Assembly (NCBI RefSeq): GCF_045207785.1
Contig: NZ_CP108776.1
Span: forward strand, 310,001 to 374,000
Reading direction: 5' to 3'
From: Embleya sp045207785
Lineage (GTDB): Bacteria; Actinomycetota; Actinomycetes; Streptomycetales; Streptomycetaceae
Length of the DNA stretch: 64,000 nt
The translations under genes were made by a program, and so were the position numbers. Position 1 is the first letter of the stretch. Every line of letters begins with the position of its first letter. Positions 34,323 through 43,406 of this stretch are shown one piece after another. Below the pieces are notes generated by a model that saw nothing but the letters and a program-made list of their open reading frames with translations, had not been told where the DNA came from and did no database searches.

Positions 34323-34505
34323 ATGCAGCAGGTTGTGCGGGACCCCGAGTGTCCCGAATGCGCGACGACGGTGGCCCTCGACGACGACGCCAGGGTCAGC
34401 GAGATCATCGAGTGCGCGGACTGCCGGAGCGAGTTGGAGATCGCCTCCGTGAAGCCTCCCAAGGTCGAACTCGCGCCGGAGGTCGAGGAGGACTGGGGCG
34501 AGTAG
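34323..34505 (+). CDS. lysW: Amino-group carrier protein (LysW-like AmCP)
   Basis: 60 residues. Two CxxC pairs (CPEC near 9-12 and CADC near 31-34) form a zinc site. The acidic C terminus ends EEDWGE, the carrier motif to whose terminal Glu the amino group of the substrate is linked. In lysine synthesis LysW carries aminoadipate; in Streptomyces secondary metabolism homologues carry glutamate on the way to DADH. GGAAGG lies about 8 bases before the ATG. It heads a plus operon with LysX, a LysY-like reductase and a split transketolase. The primary arginine and lysine routes of streptomycetes do not use LysW, so this copy serves secondary metabolism. Confidence 0.95.
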   Translation: MQQVVRDPECPECATTVALDDDARVSEIIECADCRSELEIASVKPPKVELAPEVEEDWGE

Positions 34506-34531
34506 GAACGACGACGAAAGGGATGCGGACG

Positions 34532-35392
34532 ATGGATTCGACACCGCGCCTCGCCGTACTCGCGTCCCGGGTCCGGTTCGAGGAGAAAAGCATCATGACC
34601 GCGCTGGAAATCCGCGGGGTCGCGTTCGAACACCTGGACCCTCGGTCGTTGTTCGTCGCGAGCGGCACCGCCTGGACCGGCCCCCGTGTGGTGCTCAACC
34701 GCGAGATCGGCCACTTCCGGGCCCTGTACGCGGCGAGCGCGCTGGAGTCGACGGGCGTGACGGTGCTCAACAGCGCCGCCGCCACCCAGGTCGGCGGGGA
34801 CAAGTGGCAGACCTCGGCGGCCCTGCTGCGACACGGACTGCCGACGCCCAGGACGGCACTGGCGATCACGCCCGACGCGGCCCTGGCCGCGCTGGCGGAG
34901 CTCGGCTATCCGGCCGTGCTCAAACCGCTCGTGGGCTCCTGGGGACGTCTGGTCACCCGGGTCACCGACCCCGCGATGGCGGCGGCCGTGCTCGAACACG
35001 TCGCCGCGCTGCCCTCCCCGCAGTCGCACGTCGTCTACCTTCAGGAGCTGGTCCCCGGGGCCGACCGCGACATCCGCGTGCTCGTCGTGGGCGGCGAGGC
35101 GCTCGCCGCGACGTATCGGCGGGCCGAGCACTGGCGCACCAACGTGGCCCGCGGCGCGGTCAGCGAGCCCCTGCCGCTGACGGCCGAGCACATCAAGCTC
35201 GCGGTCGCCGCGGCGGCCGCGATCGGCACCGACATCGCCGGCGTCGATCTCATCGAGGACCCGGAGGGCCGGCTCACCGTGCTGGAGGTCAACGATCGAG
35301 TGGAGTTCCAGGGCCTCCAGGGCGCCCACGGGCGCACGATCGACGTGGCCGGCGCCATCGTGGACCACCTGCTCACCCGGATCGCGCCGTGA
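34532..35392 (+). CDS. lysX: LysX-like ATP-grasp ligase (amino acid to carrier)
   Basis: 286 residues of the RimK-like ATP-grasp family. GGDKWQTSAALLRHGLPTP, YPAVLKPLVGSWGRLV, YLQELVPGADRDIRVLVVGG and LTVLEVNDRVEFQGL mark the ATP and metal sites. It should join the amino group of glutamate or a related acid to the C-terminal Glu of LysW. The final motif, NDRVEFQG, keeps the catalytic Asn-Asp pattern. AAGGGA lies about 9 bases before the ATG at 34532. It follows lysW by 26 bases and overlaps the reductase start in GTGA. The choice between glutamate and aminoadipate cannot be made by eye. Confidence 0.92.
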   Translation: MDSTPRLAVLASRVRFEEKSIMTALEIRGVAFEHLDPRSLFVASGTAWTGPRVVLNREIGHFRALYAASALESTGVTVLNSAAATQVGGDKWQTSAALLRHGLPTPRTALAITPDAALAALAELGYPAVLKPLVGSWGRLVTRVTDPAMAAAVLEHVAALPSPQSHVVYLQELVPGADRDIRVLVVGGEALAATYRRAEHWRTNVARGAVSEPLPLTAEHIKLAVAAAAAIGTDIAGVDLIEDPEGRLTVLEVNDRVEFQGLQGAHGRTIDVAGAIVDHLLTRIAP

Positions 35393-36414
35393 TCCGCGCC
35401 GGCGTCGTCGGGGCGGCCGGATACATCGGCGGCGAGTTGCTGCGGCTGCTCACCGTGCACCCCGGGGTCGAGGTCGCCGCCGCCACGTCGCGCACGCTGC
35501 GCGGGCGTCGGATCGACGGCGTACACCCGAATCTGCGCGGCCGCACCGACGTCGTCTTCTGCGCGGAGGACCGACTCGACTACTACGACGTGCTCTTCCT
35601 GGCCACCCCGCACCGCGAGACCATGCGCCGGATGCCGGAGTTCCTCGACCGCGCGGACACCGTCATCGACCTGTCCGGCGACTTCCGCCTGCGCGACAAG
35701 GACGTGTACGCCGACTACTACGGCTCCTCCCACGAGGCCCCCGACCTGCTCGCCTCCTTCGTGCCCGGCCTGCCCGAGTTCCACCGGCGACAGCTGCGCG
35801 GCGCGCGGCGGATCTCCGTGCCGGGCTGCATGGCGACCGCCGGGATCCTCTCGCTGGTCCCGCTGGCCGAGGCCGGGCTGATCCGGGGCGAGGTCACCAT
35901 CGACGCCCGAACCGGCTCCAGCGGCTCCGGTGCCAAGGCGGGTCCGGAGAACCTGCATGCCGAACGCAGCGGCGCGCTCCGCGTGTTCGCCCCCACCCGG
36001 CACCGACACGAGGCGGAGATCGCCCAGGCCACCGGGCTGACCGTACGGATGACCGCCACCGGCATCGAGGCCGTCCGCGGGGTGCAACTCGTGGGCCGGG
36101 CCGACCTGGTGCCCGGCGTCGACGAACGCCGGGTGCGGGCCGCCTACCGGGCCCGGTACGAGAGCGAGCCCTTCGTGCGCGTGATCGCCCACCGGCGCGG
36201 CATGCACCGATTCCCGGAGGCGAAGATCCTGGCCGGCTCCAACTTCTGCGACGTGGGCTTCGCTCTCGACCGCGGCTCCAGCCATCTGACCGTGATCGCG
36301 GCCCTGGACAACCTGGTCAAGGGCGGCGCCGGCAACGCGGTGCAGTGCATGAACGTCCGCTTCGGCAGGCCCGAGCGACAGGGCCTGGAGTTCACCGGCC
36401 TCCACCCGAACTGA
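35389..36414 (+). CDS. lysY: LysY/ArgC-like [AmCP] acyl-phosphate reductase
   Basis: 341 residues. The NADPH loop is GAAGYIGGELLRLL, the catalytic Cys lies in SVPGCMATAGIL, and SSGSGAKAG and HRHEAEI follow, as in ArgC/LysY enzymes. It should reduce the phosphate made by the kinase half of the fusion at 25637 to a carrier-bound semialdehyde. The GTG start overlaps the LysX stop. Its partner kinase lies on the opposite strand about 8 kb away instead of next to it. Confidence 0.92.
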   Translation: MIRAGVVGAAGYIGGELLRLLTVHPGVEVAAATSRTLRGRRIDGVHPNLRGRTDVVFCAEDRLDYYDVLFLATPHRETMRRMPEFLDRADTVIDLSGDFRLRDKDVYADYYGSSHEAPDLLASFVPGLPEFHRRQLRGARRISVPGCMATAGILSLVPLAEAGLIRGEVTIDARTGSSGSGAKAGPENLHAERSGALRVFAPTRHRHEAEIAQATGLTVRMTATGIEAVRGVQLVGRADLVPGVDERRVRAAYRARYESEPFVRVIAHRRGMHRFPEAKILAGSNFCDVGFALDRGSSHLTVIAALDNLVKGGAGNAVQCMNVRFGRPERQGLEFTGLHPN

Positions 36415-36420
36415 CCCCAC

Positions 36421-36474
36421 CGATCCGACTGATCCCACCGATCCCGGCGATCCGACCGATCCGACCGATCCACC
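36421..36474. repeat. Six tandem 9-bp repeats
   Basis: Units of CGATCCGAC and close variants (TGATCCCAC, CGATCCCGG, CGATCCACC) follow without gaps. They fill most of the 110-base gap between the LysY-like gene and the transketolase gene. The array lies upstream of a good ribosome site and is probably a slippage product; a regulatory role is open. Confidence 0.8.
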
Positions 36475-36524
36475 GAACCTGTCCCGGCCGCACGAACCAT
36501 CGACCCAGGCGAAAGGAGCCAGCC

Positions 36525-37394
36525 ATGAGCAGCAGCCCCGCCACCCTGCCCGGTACCGTCTCGCCGGGCGCGAAGACCGATCCGAGCGAGGTCACCGGCC
36601 GGATCAGGGAGCACATCGTCAACATGTGCGCGAACCCCGAGGGCGGTCACCTGGGCGGCTCGATGTCCCTCGTCGAGGTCCTCGCCACGCTCTACTTCCG
36701 CGTCCTGCGGATCGACCCGCGCTTTCCCGGATCGCCGGACCGCGACGTGCTGTTGCTGAGCAAGGGACACGGCGGCATCGGCCTGTACGCGACGCTGTGC
36801 GAGGCCGGCTTCTTCCCCCGGGAGCGGCTCGCCGAGTACGCCCGGCCGGGCAGCCCCTTCATGGCCCACCCGCACCCGGCGATCCCGGGCGTCGAGATAC
36901 CCTCCGGCTCGCTGGGCCACGGCCTGGCGCTCGGGGTCGGATTCGCGCTCGCGCACCGGCTCGACGGCGGCGATCGACGCTGCTTCGTGGTCATGGGCGA
37001 CGGCGAACTCGAAGAGGGCTCGGTCTGGGAGGCCGCCGCCGTGGCCGGCAACCACGGCCTGGACCGGCTGACCGCGATCGTCGACCGCAACGGCCTGCAG
37101 ATCACCGGCGAGACCGAGGACGTCGGCGGCCTGGAGCCGCTGGCCGACCGCTGGCGCGCGTTCGGCTGGCACGTGCACGAAGTGGACGGCCACGACACCG
37201 ACGCGCTCACCCGGGTCCTGGAGACACCGCCGGAACCGAACAGGCCCACTTTGATCCTCGCCCACACGATCAAGGGCAAGGGCATCCCCTTCGTCGAGGG
37301 GCAGACCCGCAGCCACTACGCCAAGCTCGGCGAGCGACAACAACGGCGAGCGCTCGCGGCCCTGCGCGCCGGCGCCCGCGAGGAGAACCGATGA
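36525..37394 (+). CDS. Transketolase, N-terminal (thiamine diphosphate) subunit
   Basis: 289 residues matching the N-terminal half of transketolase. GGHLGGSMSLVEVLATLYF, LLSKGHGGIGLYATL and GSLGHGLALGVGFALA are present, and the thiamine diphosphate motif runs GDGELEEGSVWEAA to DRNGLQ. In AmCP pathways such a split enzyme adds a two-carbon unit to the carrier-bound glutamate semialdehyde. AAAGGAG lies 6 bases before the ATG. Its stop overlaps the second subunit in ATGA. Position directly after the reductase strongly supports this role instead of the pentose phosphate pathway. Confidence 0.93.
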   Translation: MSSSPATLPGTVSPGAKTDPSEVTGRIREHIVNMCANPEGGHLGGSMSLVEVLATLYFRVLRIDPRFPGSPDRDVLLLSKGHGGIGLYATLCEAGFFPRERLAEYARPGSPFMAHPHPAIPGVEIPSGSLGHGLALGVGFALAHRLDGGDRRCFVVMGDGELEEGSVWEAAAVAGNHGLDRLTAIVDRNGLQITGETEDVGGLEPLADRWRAFGWHVHEVDGHDTDALTRVLETPPEPNRPTLILAHTIKGKGIPFVEGQTRSHYAKLGERQQRRALAALRAGAREENR

Positions 37395-38349
37395 CCACCG
37401 CCGTCCCCACGATCCGCTCCTCGCGCGAGGTCTACCGCGACATCGTGGCCGAACTGCTGCCCCGCGACGAGCGGTTGGTCTGTCTCGACACCGACACCGG
37501 CCTGTTCTCCGGGGTCGACTTCGGCACCGGAAGCGACCGGTACCTGAATCTGGGCATCGCCGAACACACCCTGATGGGCGCGGCCGCCGGCCTCGCCCGC
37601 GAGGGGCGGATCCCGCTGGTGAACACGATGGCGGCGTTCGCCGCGTCCCGGGCGCTGGAGGCCGTCAAGATCGACATCGCGCTCGACAACCTGCCGGTAC
37701 GCATCGCCGCGACCCACTCCGGGGTGTCGGCCGGCCACCTGGGCCCCACCCACCACGGCCTGGAGGACCTGGCCGTGATGCGGACCCTGCCGAACATGAC
37801 CGTCGTCGTACCGGCCGACGCCGCGAGCACGGACACGCTGTTCCGCCAGGCCCTGGAGCTGCCCGGACCGGTCTACTTCCGGATGGGCCGCAACGCCACT
37901 CCCGACCTGCCCGAGGGCCCGCCCATCGAGCTCGGCAAGGCGCAATGGCTGCGCCGCGGCGGCGACATCACCATCGCCGCGTGCGGGCCGTATCCGGTCC
38001 TGGCCGCCCTCGCGGCCGCCGACGAACTGGCCCGAGAGGGCGTCGCGGCCGCCGTACTGCACGTACACACCGTCAAGCCGCTGGACACCGCCGCGCTCGC
38101 GGGCGCGGTGGGCCCGAGCGGCACGGTGATCACCGTCGAGGAGCACTGGCGCACCGCCGGATTCGGTTCGGCCGTCGCCGAGGCCCTGACCGAACTCATG
38201 CCGATCATGGTGCACCGCGTGGCGATGCCGGACGCGTTCGTGCCGGTCGCCGGCGGCCAGCGGTACCTGGTCGAGCGCGGCGGCGTCACGGCGCGGGCGA
38301 TCGCCGGGCGTGCCCGGTCGGCCCTGGACCAGACCCGGAAGGACATCCG

Positions 38350-38353
<4 letters not shown>
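37391..38353 (+). CDS. Transketolase, C-terminal subunit
   Basis: 320 residues covering the pyrimidine-binding and C-terminal domains. GIAEHTLMGAAAGLAREG contains the catalytic Glu, and HSGVSAGHLGPTHHGLEDLA, YFRMGR and VHTVKPLD follow, as in DXS and transketolase B subunits. It works with the subunit encoded just before. The ATG overlaps the preceding stop, and its own stop overlaps the ligase start. Confidence 0.94.
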
Positions 38354-39951
<1,598 letters not shown>

Positions 39952-39960
39952 GGAGGGGTC

Positions 39961-41106
39961 GTGGACTTCGCGTTCACCGATACACAGAACGAACTCGCGG
40001 AACGGGTAGGCAAGTTCGCGCAGGCGAGGATCGCGCCGCATACTCGGCAGAGTGACGCGCGCGGGAGCTATCGTCCGGGTCTGCTCGCCGAGCTGGGCGC
40101 CGAGGGCCTGTTCGCGCTGCGCGTGCCGCGCGAGTACGGCGGCCGTGAACTCGACACGGTGAGCACCGGTATCGCCCTGGCGGAGTTGGCCGCGGCGGAC
40201 CTGTCGGTGTGCTTTCCGGTCCTGAACGCGGCCCTGGTCGGCGGCGTCCTGGCGGCGAACGGCACGCCGGCGCAACTGGCCGAGTGGCTGCCGCCGATCG
40301 CCTCCGGCCAGGCGATCGTCGCGCTCGCCCTGACCGAGCCCACGCACGGCACCGACGCGGCGAACATCGAGATGCGGGCCGAGCCGGACGGCGACGGCTG
40401 GGTGTTGACCGGCGAGAAGACCTCGATCATGGCCGCCGTGTACGCCACCCACGCACTGGTCTTCGCACGCACCGGCGAGGCGGGCGCGCACGGCGTCACC
40501 GCCTTCTACGTCCACCTGGACGCCGCGCACGTCGAGCGGGAACAGCTCACCGACCTCGGCTGCCGCTCCGGCGGACGGGGCAGGCTGGTCTTCGACGGGC
40601 TGCCCGTGGGCACGCGGGACGTGGTCGGTGCACCGGGTCGCGGCTTCGTCGAGGTCATGCGCGGGTTCGCGGTCTCGCGGGCGTACATCTCGCTGATGGC
40701 CGTCGCGGTGGGCCGGGCCGCGCTCGACGAGGCGATCGGCCACGCGGGCCGGCGCGAGGCGTTCGGACAGCCGATCGGCAGGTTCCAGTCGGTCGCGTTC
40801 CCACTGGTCGAACACGCGACGATGCTGCACGCGGCGCGCCTGGTGTCCTACGAGGCCCTGTGCGTGGCCGACGCCGGCGGCGACCCGCGGCTCCCGGCGA
40901 ACATGGCCAAGTGGTGGGCCCCCAAGGCCGCCGTGGAGGCCGTGCACCAGGCCCTGCTGACCTTCGGCCACCTGGGCTGGACCGAGGAAGGCCCGATAGC
41001 CCAACGCCTACGCGACGTCATAGGCCTCCAACTGGCAGACGGCACAGCCGCAGCCACCAAACTCACAGTCGCCCGAAAACTCCTCGGCCGCCACGCCGCC
41101 CCATAA
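39961..41106 (+). CDS. Acyl-CoA dehydrogenase family protein
   Basis: 381 residues. FAD-binding and catalytic stretches include ALTEPTHGTDAANIE, WVLTGEKTSI and RREAFGQPIGRFQSVAFPL. The C-terminal domain ends FGHLGWTEEGPIAQRLRDVIGLQLADGT. It should form a double bond next to the thioester made by the ligase upstream. GAGGAGG lies about 5 bases before the GTG. It is the last gene of the LysW operon. The last 40 codons use more A and C at third positions than the rest of the gene, passing gradually into the repeat-rich spacer. Confidence 0.92.
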   Translation: MDFAFTDTQNELAERVGKFAQARIAPHTRQSDARGSYRPGLLAELGAEGLFALRVPREYGGRELDTVSTGIALAELAAADLSVCFPVLNAALVGGVLAANGTPAQLAEWLPPIASGQAIVALALTEPTHGTDAANIEMRAEPDGDGWVLTGEKTSIMAAVYATHALVFARTGEAGAHGVTAFYVHLDAAHVEREQLTDLGCRSGGRGRLVFDGLPVGTRDVVGAPGRGFVEVMRGFAVSRAYISLMAVAVGRAALDEAIGHAGRREAFGQPIGRFQSVAFPLVEHATMLHAARLVSYEALCVADAGGDPRLPANMAKWWAPKAAVEAVHQALLTFGHLGWTEEGPIAQRLRDVIGLQLADGTAAATKLTVARKLLGRHAAP

Positions 41107-41110
41107 CCCA

Positions 41111-41277
41111 ACCGACCCAAGACCAAGCCATTCCAGCCCGGCCGGCGTTTGAGGCCAACCGACCCAAGACCAAGCCATTCCAGCCCGGCCGGCGCTTGAG
41201 GCCAACCGACCCCACCGACACCTGAGCCCACCTCAACCGAAAACCGAGCCCAATCAGCCCGGCCGGCGCATGAGGCC
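41111..41277. repeat. 47-bp tandem duplication with three copies of a 22-bp repeat
   Basis: Two 47-base units (from 41111 and 41158) differ at one base. Each ends in AGCCCGGCCGGCG(T/C)TTGAGG. Copies of this 22-bp element lie at 41135, 41182 and 41256; the third has CAT for TTT. It is a repeat often found near gene ends in Streptomyces. It lies between the convergent acyl-CoA dehydrogenase and CGNR genes and may help terminate both. Confidence 0.85.
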
Positions 41278-41336
41278 CCGCGCTTGAGGCCACCTCGGCC
41301 GAAGCCCGGGCCACATCCACCCCGACCGGCCCAAGT

Positions 41337-41930
41337 TCACGACGAGACCCGCGACCCACGGTACCTATGCATCTTGGCTCGCGTCCCACACACCGCCATA
41401 GAGCACCACCGACTCCCACGATTACGCGAACGATCGTAAAAAGCCCACTCACAACGATGCTCACTGCACGACTTCAACCGCCGCCAGGACCCCTCGATCC
41501 GCGCCTCGGCGACAGCCACCAGCACCGAGCCCAACACCCCCCGCAGATCCCCCGACACCGGCCGCAGCCCCAACTCCCCACCCTCGGCCCCGAATCCGAC
41601 GGTGACCGGACAGCCGCGCGCGACATGCTCCAGCGCCCGGCGAGCCCGCGCATCCACGGCCCCGCCGTTGTTCTCCCGCAACAACCCCCGCAACGCCTCG
41701 CGCAGCGTCACGGCCTCCCGCAGATCCAGTTCGTCCGGCGGCGCGATACCCGCGCTCTCGAAGCCGTTGCGCTCCAGCCACCCGATCAGCCCCTCGGCGG
41801 AGGCGAATTCGTCGGGCCCGAACTCGACGTTCACACTGTTGACGAACGCCTGCACCAGTGCGAGCCGACCCGGCGCGACGGCCCGATCCCCCGGCTGGCG
41901 GATTTCCCGTGGTCGCTGCATGCGCTCCAT
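41337..41930 (-). CDS. CGNR zinc-finger protein (ABATE-domain)
   Basis: 197 residues. The C terminus has CSEHRCEWAFYDRSRNRGSRWCSMAVCGTRAKMHRYR, the CGNR zinc-finger pattern with four cysteines. The N-terminal domain is the helical stress-induced ABATE type with VNSVNVEFGPDEF and REALRGLL. Such proteins are thought to regulate transcription. It starts 18 bases after the lyase stop and could be the last gene of that operon, or a chromosomal gene between clusters. Its target is unknown. Confidence 0.85.
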   Translation of the reverse strand: MERMQRPREIRQPGDRAVAPGRLALVQAFVNSVNVEFGPDEFASAEGLIGWLERNGFESAGIAPPDELDLREAVTLREALRGLLRENNGGAVDARARRALEHVARGCPVTVGFGAEGGELGLRPVSGDLRGVLGSVLVAVAEARIEGSWRRLKSCSEHRCEWAFYDRSRNRGSRWCSMAVCGTRAKMHRYRGSRVSS

Positions 41931-41948
41931 GATACCGGTGTCTCCATT

Positions 41949-43406
41949 TCACTGGTAAGGCGACGCCCGGCCCGCCACCGGTCGATCCGCACCGATCGCG
42001 CGATCGACCATGGCCCCGGCGGCACCGGTGTACGCGGTCGGATCCAGGAGCTCCGTCAGGCACTCGGCGCGGATGTGCGCGGTGACCTCCGGATCGGCCG
42101 ACAACACCTCGGACAACGACCGGCCGGTGCACGCGGCGGCGCCGGCCGCCTCGCCGAGCAGGGCCTTGGCCCGGGCCCGGCCGAGCGCCGGGGAAAGCAC
42201 CGCCGCGATCCGCTCGGTGACCACCGCGCTCCCGGTCAGGTCCAGGTTGGCGCGCATCCGCTCCGGGTGTACGACCAGCCCCTCGGCCAGTTCCGCCGCG
42301 GTGTGCGCGGCGCCGCCCGCCAGCCGCAGGCATTCGCGCAGGAGCAGCCATTCGGCGTGCCAGGCGCCCGCCGAGCGTTCGTCCTCCGAGATCAGGCACT
42401 GGGTCAGGCCGGCCGCGAGACCCGGCACTTGGAGCGCCGCGCTGCGGATCAGCGTGGACAGGACCGGGTTGCGCTTGTGCGGCATCGCGGAGGAGCCGCC
42501 GCGGCCGGCGACGTCGGGCTCGGCGAGTTCGCCCACCTCGGTGCGCGCGAGTGCCTGTACGTCGACCGCGATCTTGCCGAGCGCCCCGGTCGCGAAGGCC
42601 AGGCCGGCCGCGAGGTCGGCGATCGGGGTGCGTAGCGCGTGCCAGGGCAGCGGCGGGCGGGCCAGGCCGGTTTCGGTGGCGTACGCGTCGATCAGGGCGT
42701 CGATGTGGGGGCCGGGGTCGAGGTGTTCACCGGGGTGCTCCAGGGCCGCGTACGCGAGGTGGCCGGCCAGGGTGCCGGCCGCGCCGCCGAGCGAGACCGG
42801 CAAACCGTTCGCCGCCACCTCTCCCAGTCGGCGGTGCGCGTCCAGGACCAGCTGCCGCCAGCCGGCCGCCTTGAGCCCGAACGTCGTCGGCACCGCGTGC
42901 AGGGTCAGCGTGCGCCCGGCCATCACCGTGTCGCGATGCCGCGTGGCGAACTCGCCGAGGGCGTCGGCGGTGCGGGCCAGGTCGGCGCGCACCAGGGTCA
43001 GGGCGCGCGCCGCGACCAGCATGGCACCGGTGTCCAGGATGTCCTGGCTGGTCGAGCCGCGATGCACGAACTCGGCGGCGGCGGGGTCCTTCTCGGCCAC
43101 CGCGCGGGTGAGCGCGGCGACCAGCGCGACCACCGGATTCGCGGTCTCCCGGGCGGCCAGGGCCACTTCCCGCAGGTCGAAGCGTTCGGCGCGGGCCGCC
43201 GCGGTGATGGCGTCGGCCGCGGCCGAGGGCAGTGTGCCGAGCCGGGCCTGGGCCCGAGCGAGGGCGGCCTCCGCGTCGAGCATGGCCTGGAGCCAGGCCC
43301 GATCACAGACGGCCGCCTCCACGGGCGTGCCGACCCGGACCGGGGACAGCAGTCCGGCGTCGTGCTCGGGGTCCGGAAGGTGCTCCGGGTGCGCGAGCGC
43401 GGTCAC
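41949..43406 (-). CDS. CreD-like nitrosuccinate lyase (PcaB/fumarase superfamily)
   Basis: 485 residues. The superfamily signature GRGGSSAMPHKRNPV lies near 300-314, and HRGSTSQDILDT is the usual substrate-site stretch. By family it is a 3-carboxy-cis,cis-muconate cycloisomerase-like lyase. Beside a CreE-like monooxygenase, with GTGA overlap, it is most likely a nitrosuccinate lyase that releases nitrous acid and fumarate. That pairing is the aspartate-nitrosuccinate pathway known from cremeomycin and fosfazinomycin. A role in protocatechuate breakdown is unlikely because no pca genes are near. It is the last biosynthetic gene of the operon starting at 48759. Confidence 0.85.
   Translation of the reverse strand: MTALAHPEHLPDPEHDAGLLSPVRVGTPVEAAVCDRAWLQAMLDAEAALARAQARLGTLPSAAADAITAAARAERFDLREVALAARETANPVVALVAALTRAVAEKDPAAAEFVHRGSTSQDILDTGAMLVAARALTLVRADLARTADALGEFATRHRDTVMAGRTLTLHAVPTTFGLKAAGWRQLVLDAHRRLGEVAANGLPVSLGGAAGTLAGHLAYAALEHPGEHLDPGPHIDALIDAYATETGLARPPLPWHALRTPIADLAAGLAFATGALGKIAVDVQALARTEVGELAEPDVAGRGGSSAMPHKRNPVLSTLIRSAALQVPGLAAGLTQCLISEDERSAGAWHAEWLLLRECLRLAGGAAHTAAELAEGLVVHPERMRANLDLTGSAVVTERIAAVLSPALGRARAKALLGEAAGAAACTGRSLSEVLSADPEVTAHIRAECLTELLDPTAYTGAAGAMVDRAIGADRPVAGRASPYQ

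Noticed and set aside
41949..43406. Adenylosuccinate lyase or protocatechuate-pathway enzyme
   Set aside because: Superfamily match only; overlap with a CreE-like gene and lack of pur or pca genes favour nitrosuccinate lyase.
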